Shown piece by piece: positions 7,253-11,185 of a stretch of 11,185 nucleotides of DNA. The DNA is from Clostridia bacterium. GTDB taxonomy: Bacteria > Bacillota > Clostridia > Lachnospirales > WQUN01. Each line of letters opens with the position of its first letter. Position 1 is the first letter of the stretch. The notes under the pieces are model-generated. The model had not been told where the DNA came from. It saw only the letters and a program-made list of their open reading frames with translations, and searched no databases. Position numbers and translations under genes: made by a program. The stretch spans positions 1 through 11,185 of the forward strand of contig BNUF01000075.1 of assembly GCA_025997155.1 (NCBI GenBank), in the 5' to 3' direction.

Positions 7253-7283
7253 TTTATAATTCATAGCTCATCTCCCTTGTCAA
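7253..7283 (-). promoter_or_regulatory. promoter in front of the antirepressor remnant
   Basis: On the - strand TTGACA (complement of 7278-7283) is followed after 19 bases by TATAAA (complement of 7253-7258). The -35 box is perfect, but the spacer is two bases longer than ideal. It is correctly placed just upstream of the GGAG and presumed start of the antirepressor frame. Confidence 0.45.
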
Positions 7284-7293
7284 CAACGTTGTT
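7282..7293. promoter_or_regulatory. 12-bp perfect palindrome AACAACGTTGTT, possible operator
   Basis: A perfect palindrome that overlaps the -35 box of the antirepressor promoter by two bases. A dyad in this position is typical of a phage repressor operator. Only one copy was seen, whereas phage operators usually come in sets, so the role is a suggestion. Confidence 0.4.
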
Positions 7294-7400
7294 TTTATAC
7301 ATATTATTCCATAAATCTACTCCTCTTTTAGTATTTCGTATCCGCCAACGCGCCTCATAAGCGCGTGACTTCCACTATCATCTCATAACCGATATTGGCA

Positions 7401-7547
7401 TTAGGCAACTGATTTCAAGCCCATAACATAGCCCGTTATGACGAGAGCAATGTTATGACGCTCTTCCTCGCTTAGTTCCATAATCCTATAAAAAACTATT
7501 AAAATCCCCCTCAATTTTTTAACAGCAATTAAAACGCCCCGCCCCAT
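7401..7547 (-). CDS. small ORF of 48 residues, possible phage early gene
   Basis: On the - strand ATG 7547 (MGRGVLIAVKKLRG) is open to TAA 7401-7403. An alternative internal ATG at 7481 gives MELSEEERHNIALVITGYVMG. A weak AGG lies only two bases before the first ATG. It runs in the same direction as the antirepressor remnant, about 170 bases upstream of it. A further piece in another frame downstream (NIGYEMIVEVTRL, stop near 7365), then a 13-codon frame coupled by ATGA, suggest a damaged string of small early phage genes. No family is recognised. Confidence 0.3.
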   Translation of the reverse strand: MGRGVLIAVKKLRGILIVFYRIMELSEEERHNIALVITGYVMGLKSVA

Positions 7548-7663
7548 ATCCTACCATTCCGCCCCCGTTATCTCAATTATACCCCTTTACAAGATTTGCT
7601 TTGAATTCAGATGTGAACGTTCTTTGTGATGACCCCGCGTCTTGATCTCGGCAACCATTATAT
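7548..7663. other. spacer without an assignable gene
   Basis: Between the small ORF and the right direct repeat only a 23-codon - strand frame can be seen (ATG 7658 to TAA 7587, starting MVAEIKTRGHHK). It has no convincing ribosome binding site. No hairpin or promoter of note was found. Confidence 0.3.
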
Positions 7664-7733
7664 GTTTAATAAAGTATTGATAATTAGGAAAATATATGTT
7701 AATATTTAATGTATCTTATTACACTTTGGTGAG
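7664..7733 (+). repeat. direct repeat, right copy (about 68 bp)
   Basis: Second copy of the repeat at 63-131, in the same orientation and 7.6 kb away, with 38 identical bases at 7671-7708 and scattered changes after that. The shared sequence ends at TTTGGTGA, after which GGAGAATTTT begins unrelated text. Everything between the copies is prophage or IS debris plus one intact cargo-like gene, whereas uppS-cdsA lies outside to the right. This is the geometry of an attR, but a dispersed repeat is equally possible. Confidence 0.85.
7677..7705 (+). promoter_or_regulatory. promoter inside the right repeat, facing uppS
   Basis: TTGATA (7677-7682), 17 bases, TAATAT (7700-7705), identical to the boxes in the left repeat. 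No terminator is visible between here and uppS at 7926, so this is the best visible candidate promoter for the uppS-cdsA unit. That the repeat has taken over expression of essential genes is an inference. Confidence 0.5.
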
Positions 7734-7740
7734 GAGAATT

Positions 7741-7902
7741 TTGTTAGTGAAGTCGTTTGGGAACGCGCGTTCGCTCCCGTCAACTTTAATGAAACAATTC
7801 TCTAAAAGCCGCGACGGCATTGTTTGTTACGCAAAGTACGTTGATGATTTAATTTGTCATTATTTGACGCGTTCTAACGAAACAAGCGAACGCTATCTGT
7901 AA
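7741..7902 (+). pseudogene. short ORF of about 53 codons with a YVDD motif
   Basis: The frame runs from TTG 7741 (or GTG 7747), after GAGGAG at 7731-7736, to TAA 7900-7902. Its middle reads DGIVCYAKYVDDLICHYL. This resembles the catalytic 'RYVDD' box of reverse transcriptases of the Abi/DRT defence type, but nothing else of such an enzyme is visible and the frame is only 53 codons. Another frame is also open at the start (NFVSEVVWERAFAPVNF, stop near 7820), so the first part may be coded differently and the whole may be a frameshifted remnant. It ends 23 bases before uppS and would be co-transcribed with it. The reverse transcriptase reading is tentative. Confidence 0.3.
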
Positions 7903-7925
7903 CTGAAGAGTAAAGGAGTAATATT

Positions 7926-8645
7926 ATGAACAACACCCCCGCACACATCGCGATAATACTTGACGGCAACGGACGCTGGGCGAAAAAACACTTTGTGCCG
8001 ACCTACGCGGGACATTTCGCGGGGGCGCAGACGCTTAAAAAACTTCTTCTCGCGGCGGACAAGGAACTATATTCAGAGGGGCTGCAATATGTGACCGCTT
8101 ACGCTTTCTCCACCGAAAACTGGAAACGGGGGCAGGAGGAAGTCGGCGGGCTTATCAAACTTTTTCACAGATTTATACAGGAATATATCGACGACACGGA
8201 CAACAACATTATAGTGAAATTTATCGGGGATATGTCGGTTTTTGACGGCAAATTGCAGAAAAAGTTCGCCGAGCTTGAGGAAGTCACCCGAAAACACACA
8301 GGTTTGCGCGTTCAGCTCGCCCTCAACTACGGCGGACGCGACGAAATCCGCCGATGCGTCGTCAAAATTGCCGAGGAGGTGGCGAGCGGCGTACTCTCCC
8401 CTGACGACATAACCGAAAACATAATAAACCGCCGCTTAGACACGGGCGAAATCCCCGCCCCCGACTTGATGATTCGCACCGGCGGCGACTTGCGCGTAAG
8501 CAATTTCCTCCTCTGGCAATCCGCGTATTCGGAATTATTCTTTGACGAATGTCTTTGGCCGGATTATAATATAGATATACTCAAAAATACGATTGAATCT
8601 TATAAAGCGGGCAGAGAGCGGCGTTTTGGGGGTCGGAAAGAATAA
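7926..8645 (+). CDS. uppS: isoprenyl transferase (undecaprenyl diphosphate synthase)
   Basis: Adds isopentenyl units in cis to farnesyl diphosphate to make undecaprenyl diphosphate, the lipid carrier for peptidoglycan and other wall polymers; a cytosolic enzyme that acts at the membrane. The start is ATG 7926, seven bases after AAAGGAG. At 239 residues the length is normal. All family blocks are present: ILDGNGRWAK (catalytic D13), GHFAG (29-33), YAFSTENWKR, NYGGRDEI, DLMIRTGGDLRVSNFLLWQ, then YSELFF and WPDYN. Two positions are unusual. Residue 26 is T where the E. coli enzyme has R39, which contacts diphosphate, and the usual E of RTGGE is D. The stop directly abuts cdsA, the usual partner. 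The other common neighbours (pyrH, frr) are not upstream. Confidence 0.95.
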   Translation: MNNTPAHIAIILDGNGRWAKKHFVPTYAGHFAGAQTLKKLLLAADKELYSEGLQYVTAYAFSTENWKRGQEEVGGLIKLFHRFIQEYIDDTDNNIIVKFIGDMSVFDGKLQKKFAELEEVTRKHTGLRVQLALNYGGRDEIRRCVVKIAEEVASGVLSPDDITENIINRRLDTGEIPAPDLMIRTGGDLRVSNFLLWQSAYSELFFDECLWPDYNIDILKNTIESYKAGRERRFGGRKE

Positions 8646-9425
8646 ATGACTAAAAGAATCATCACTGCGGTCGTCGCGTTTCCTATATTTTTCATTTTTA
8701 TGTATCTGGGCGGTTACCCTCTCGCGGGGTTGCTCGCGGTTTTGGCGTTTATCGGAATGGACGAAATGAACAACGCGCTTCAGGTGCGTTCGCGTACTCC
8801 GCGTGTCGTCGCCTCCGTTTTCGCGGTCATATACGCGTACTTTTTATCGCATTTCGTCATAATGTTCTTCGTTGTGTCAATGCTGCTCGTCCTCGTTGCG
8901 CGGTACGGCAAAACGACTGTGGGGGAATGTGCCGCCGTTGTCTTCACCTTTTTCTACGTTCCTTTTCTTATGTATTATATATACTTAACAAGAGCTATGC
9001 CTTTCGGCATCTTCTCCGTGTGGCTTATTTTCATATGCTCGTGGATAAGCGACACGGGGGCGTATTTTGTCGGTAAAACCTTCGGCAAACACAAACTGAC
9101 CCCGAAACTCAGCCCTCACAAGACAATCGAGGGCGCAATCGGCGGCGTGGTCTGCGCGGCGGTTCTTGCCTTCCTCTACGCTTCCATACTCCTTGAACTT
9201 GGAAAAACCCACGATATGCGCCTGCTCTTCACCATAACGGGCGTTTTCGGCTCGGCTCTCTCACAACTGGGCGACCTTGCCGCCTCCTCAATAAAACGCC
9301 AAACAGGAATCAAAGATTACGGGAAACTTCTCCCGGGGCACGGCGGCGTTGTCGACCGTTTCGACTCCGTCCTGCTATCCGCCCCGATAGTCTACGCAAT
9401 CCTTTCTCTAAGCAAAATCAACTAA
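8646..9425 (+). CDS. cdsA: phosphatidate cytidylyltransferase (CDP-diglyceride synthase)
   Basis: Converts phosphatidic acid and CTP to CDP-diacylglycerol, the precursor of all bacterial glycerophospholipids; an integral membrane enzyme. At 259 residues it is hydrophobic almost throughout, as expected for a multi-helix protein (TKRIITAVVAFPIFFIFMYL at the start is the first membrane segment). The family signature is complete near the C-terminus at residues 214-240: SSIKRQTGIKD, then LPGHGGVVDRFDS. The conserved SDTGAYFVGKTFGKHKL block and the SPHKTIEGAIGG block are also present. ATG 8646 follows the uppS stop with no gap, and its ribosome binding site (GGGGGTCGGAAAG) lies within the uppS end, so the two are translationally linked. 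The usual next genes (dxr, rseP) do not follow; a likely terminator lies right behind. Confidence 0.95.
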   Translation: MTKRIITAVVAFPIFFIFMYLGGYPLAGLLAVLAFIGMDEMNNALQVRSRTPRVVASVFAVIYAYFLSHFVIMFFVVSMLLVLVARYGKTTVGECAAVVFTFFYVPFLMYYIYLTRAMPFGIFSVWLIFICSWISDTGAYFVGKTFGKHKLTPKLSPHKTIEGAIGGVVCAAVLAFLYASILLELGKTHDMRLLFTITGVFGSALSQLGDLAASSIKRQTGIKDYGKLLPGHGGVVDRFDSVLLSAPIVYAILSLSKIN

Positions 9426-9478
9426 AAAAAATCTCGTCTTTATTAGACAGATGTCAAGGGTAATTCAAAGATTTTTTT
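9425..9478 (+). terminator. likely terminator of the uppS-cdsA unit
   Basis: AAAAAAATCT (9425-9434) and AGATTTTTTT (9469-9478) can pair over 10 bases, and a small inner hairpin GTCT-TTATT-AGAC sits at 9436-9448. The unit begins at the cdsA stop codon and ends in a run of seven T's. The 34-base loop is long for a terminator and the stem is A/T-rich, so strength is uncertain. Confidence 0.5.
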
Positions 9479-9509
9479 GTGAAATCGCCGCAATATCGAA
9501 ACCCGCTTA

Positions 9510-9561
9510 GAAATAGCAACAGGAAGCATTGGCAAAAATCGATACTTCCTGTTGCTATTTC
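9510..9561. repeat. perfect 17-bp inverted repeat, 18-base loop
   Basis: GAAATAGCAACAGGAAG (9510-9526) is followed after 18 bases by its exact reverse complement (9545-9561). It lies between the convergent uppS-cdsA unit and the - strand genes, so a bidirectional terminator is possible. However, neither side has a proper T-run. A small mobile-element relic or structured RNA are alternatives. Confidence 0.6.
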
Positions 9562-9759
9562 GCTCTTGAATTGCTTTCAATCCTACTCGGCTAACGGATA
9601 TTCAAAGTCTGTGCTTTCGTTGTGGATATATATCTTGCTGGAGTCCTTTTTCCTTTCGGTGCATCACGACTGAAATTTGTGAAAAGGCACCTACTTTTCA
9701 GCTATGCGCCAAGTTTGTTCATCATTGTATCCTGCCGTCCTTGATATGTAAACACTGGT
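9562..9759 (-). pseudogene. debris, possible 3' remains of the ApeA-like gene
   Basis: No complete gene. On the - strand a short frame reads KDSSKIYIHNESTDFEYPLAE and stops at TAG 9583-9585. Another piece just after the stop at 9760 reads DLNQCLHIKDGRIQ. They may be leftovers of the missing C-terminal HEPN region of the gene to the right, but the pieces are too short to assign. Confidence 0.25.
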
Positions 9760-10611
9760 TCAGGTCATAAAGATTTCTTGCGTTAAGCGATGAGTGAATA
9801 CTGAAAATCGAAACCTTGTCATCAACATATAGCTAATCGTCTTAGCAATCCTCGCAATATCCTCATACTGCTCCTTGTACTTATCAACGACAAAAAGTGT
9901 TTGTGTGGTAGGCGCGATTTTGTCGCCAATTACATTTTTACCTTCTTCCTTGATAAATCCTTTGTACTGATAGCTCCCTTGGAGTTTCACGCAGCTCAAA
10001 GAAATATTCTGCCGATTGCAAAGGAACGCGAAAAAGTTATGCACGAGATGATATAGTGCGAGCAAAAATTCCAAATCGCCTGTTTCTTCAAAATCGAGCA
10101 GTAATTTCGATTCTGTTTTTACGGTTCGATATGGGAGAAGACCATTTGCAGTCTGGATTGAAGATATTTGGAGCGAAAATGTCACGTTTCGCTCCTTATA
10201 GGTAAACTCGAATCCGCTTATTATCTCCGGCACTTTCTTAAACATAAAACAATCCGCAAAACACACATCTAACGCCTTTATAGAAGGAACAAAGTAGTCC
10301 AGAAGCCCATCTGATTGTAAGTCGAGTTCTCTTGATATTGGTCGATATAGAAGTCCACCTCTTGCTTAACACTACCAAACGAAAGTTGTTGAATATTATC
10401 ACCGTCAACAAAGGAAATTAAGTTTATGCTATCAAGACTTAACGGGAAGTGAAAGAAAATATTCCCTCCAGCTAATTTCTCCCGTCTTTGCCCTATGATT
10501 GATGATGTTTCCGCCAAGGAAATCGAAAATACCGTTTTCAAAATGAAATGGTACAATTCCATTATCTGAAACATAAGCAAAACCATCGAATATGGTTGTG
10601 GGATTTTTCAT
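9760..10611 (-). pseudogene. ApeA-like protein (N-terminal domain), three frames, no HEPN domain
   Basis: On the - strand ATG 10611 (MKNPTTIFDGFAYVSDNGIV) overlaps the end of the LysM gene. After a shift near 10450 the sense continues as FPLSLDSINLISFVDGDNI. After another near 10345 it continues as LDYFVPSIKALDVCFADCFM and runs unbroken to TGA at 9760. The last part contains KLLLDFEETGDLEFLLALYH, then FFAFLCNRQNISLSCVKL. This pattern of an acidic 'FEET' strand and a helix ending in FLC-R-NI resembles the ApeA N-terminal domain of HEPN anti-phage proteins. ApeA needs a C-terminal HEPN nuclease domain, which is not readable here. The assignment rests on memory of that pattern and should be tested by profile search. 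The gene is non-functional as it stands. Confidence 0.45.
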
Positions 10612-10612
10612 A

Positions 10613-11185
10613 TCATTCACCACCTACCAGAGTTGGCAACAGCATTGTCTGTCCCACTCGTATCGTATTTACATCTTCAAGCCAGTTTATAGCTTTAATA
10701 ATGCTGAGGTTTTCGTAATATTTTATATTGTGCTTTGCACAGATGCCAGTCAATGTGTCCCCGCGCTGAACCGTGTAAGATATAAAGACAACAACATCTT
10801 TATCGTCTACGTCATCAGCCGCACCCGATAAGAGCGATTGCAACGCCGATATTGCGTTTTCCTGCTCGTCAATGATCGCCTGTTGGCTGTTAAGTCTGCC
10901 GAGGATTTCCTCTATATCAGCCAAATTATCAGAGTTTATCGGTTTGTTTTCGAGTTCGCGTTGCAGTTCAGTAAAATTCTCGCTTTGGGTTAAAAGTTCT
11001 TCCTGCTGGGAGGCAACAATGCTCTCCAATTCTTCTTGCAGCTTTGCTTGTTGCTTTATGTTGGAGTGCAACACAGCAAACAAGGATATTGATAGGGCGG
11101 TGACGATAAACATCAGCGCGAATAGAAGCGGAAGTGTTTTTCGCCCACCGATAGTTGTCGCTTTAGCATCAGTCTTTTTTTCTTC
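10613..11185 (-). CDS. membrane-anchored coiled-coil protein with C-terminal LysM domain (5' end outside window)
   Basis: The frame enters from the right edge, so the start is not seen, and ends at TGA 10613-10615. The visible 190 residues comprise four parts. A charged N-terminal tail (EEKKTDAKATTIGGRK) comes first, then one membrane helix (TLPLLFALMFIVTALSISLF). A long coiled coil rich in Q, E and L follows (about residues 43-120 of the visible part). A C-terminal LysM domain ends the protein (YTVQRGDTLTGICAKHNI, then IKAINWLEDVNTIRVGQTMLLP). LysM binds the N-acetylglucosamine backbone of peptidoglycan. The layout fits a protein with a cytosolic tail, a rod outside the membrane and a wall-binding tip. 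The next - strand gene starts within or just after its stop, so the two were an operon. The frame is undamaged in the window. Confidence 0.8.
   Translation of the reverse strand, partial: EEKKTDAKATTIGGRKTLPLLFALMFIVTALSISLFAVLHSNIKQQAKLQEELESIVASQQEELLTQSENFTELQRELENKPINSDNLADIEEILGRLNSQQAIIDEQENAISALQSLLSGAADDVDDKDVVVFISYTVQRGDTLTGICAKHNIKYYENLSIIKAINWLEDVNTIRVGQTMLLPTLVGGE

Noticed and set aside
7422..7463. Direct repeat of CGTCATAAC and CATAAC/GTTATG hairpin near 7422-7463 as a possible operator
   Set aside because: The repeat lies within the 48-codon ORF, where it encodes similar residues twice, so it may be chance; no promoter is next to it.
9479..9673. + strand ORF of 64 codons after cdsA
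   Set aside because: It spans the perfect hairpin at 9510-9561, has no ribosome binding site, and starts inside the probable terminator region.

Overview
The window looks like a bacterial chromosome segment from a Bacillota (Clostridia-like) genome of moderate GC. The inference rests on AGGAG-type ribosome binding sites, long A/T-rich spacers with sigma-A-like promoters, and prophage genes resembling those of siphoviruses of anaerobic Firmicutes. No rRNA, tRNA or CRISPR array was seen, and the species cannot be told from this sequence.

Layout. (1) About 129-4404, + strand: the late end of a dead prophage in normal tail-to-lysis order. It holds a tail tape-measure remnant, a fragment of a tail endopeptidase/minor structural protein, an unassigned structural fragment, a tail fibre with an S74 chaperone end, and a holin remnant. 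Almost every gene is frameshifted or deleted. (2) 4418-5230: one intact acidic 173-residue protein with its own near-consensus promoter, followed by a very A/T-rich spacer and a perfect 17-bp hairpin terminator. (3) 5287-7658: a patchwork of broken genes. These are a YgjP-type metallopeptidase end overlapping the first 30 codons of a GyrI-like protein (+), then on the - strand an IS66 transposase remnant, an unidentified broken gene, a truncated BRO-N antirepressor and a 48-codon ORF. (4) 7664-9478, + strand: a short ORF, then the housekeeping pair uppS-cdsA. (5) 9510-11185: a long perfect hairpin, then convergent - strand genes. These are a decayed gene resembling the ApeA N-terminal domain (anti-phage HEPN family) and, upstream of it, a membrane-anchored coiled-coil LysM protein cut by the right edge.

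The strongest unexplained structure is a direct repeat of about 68 bp (63-131 and 7664-7733, 7.6 kb apart). It brackets the whole prophage/IS scrap heap, carries a recognisable promoter in each copy (TTGATA-17-TAATAT), and ends abruptly against a different sequence each time. It may be the attachment-site pair of the dead element or the end of a small mobile repeat. The right-hand copy now sits where it could drive uppS-cdsA.

Function: only uppS and cdsA (undecaprenyl phosphate and CDP-diacylglycerol synthesis), the LysM protein and the acidic 173-residue protein look intact. No complete new defence or mobile system is present. The most interesting material is the repeat pair, the intact cargo-like gene in a dead prophage, the active-site deviations in UppS, and the broken ApeA-like gene.
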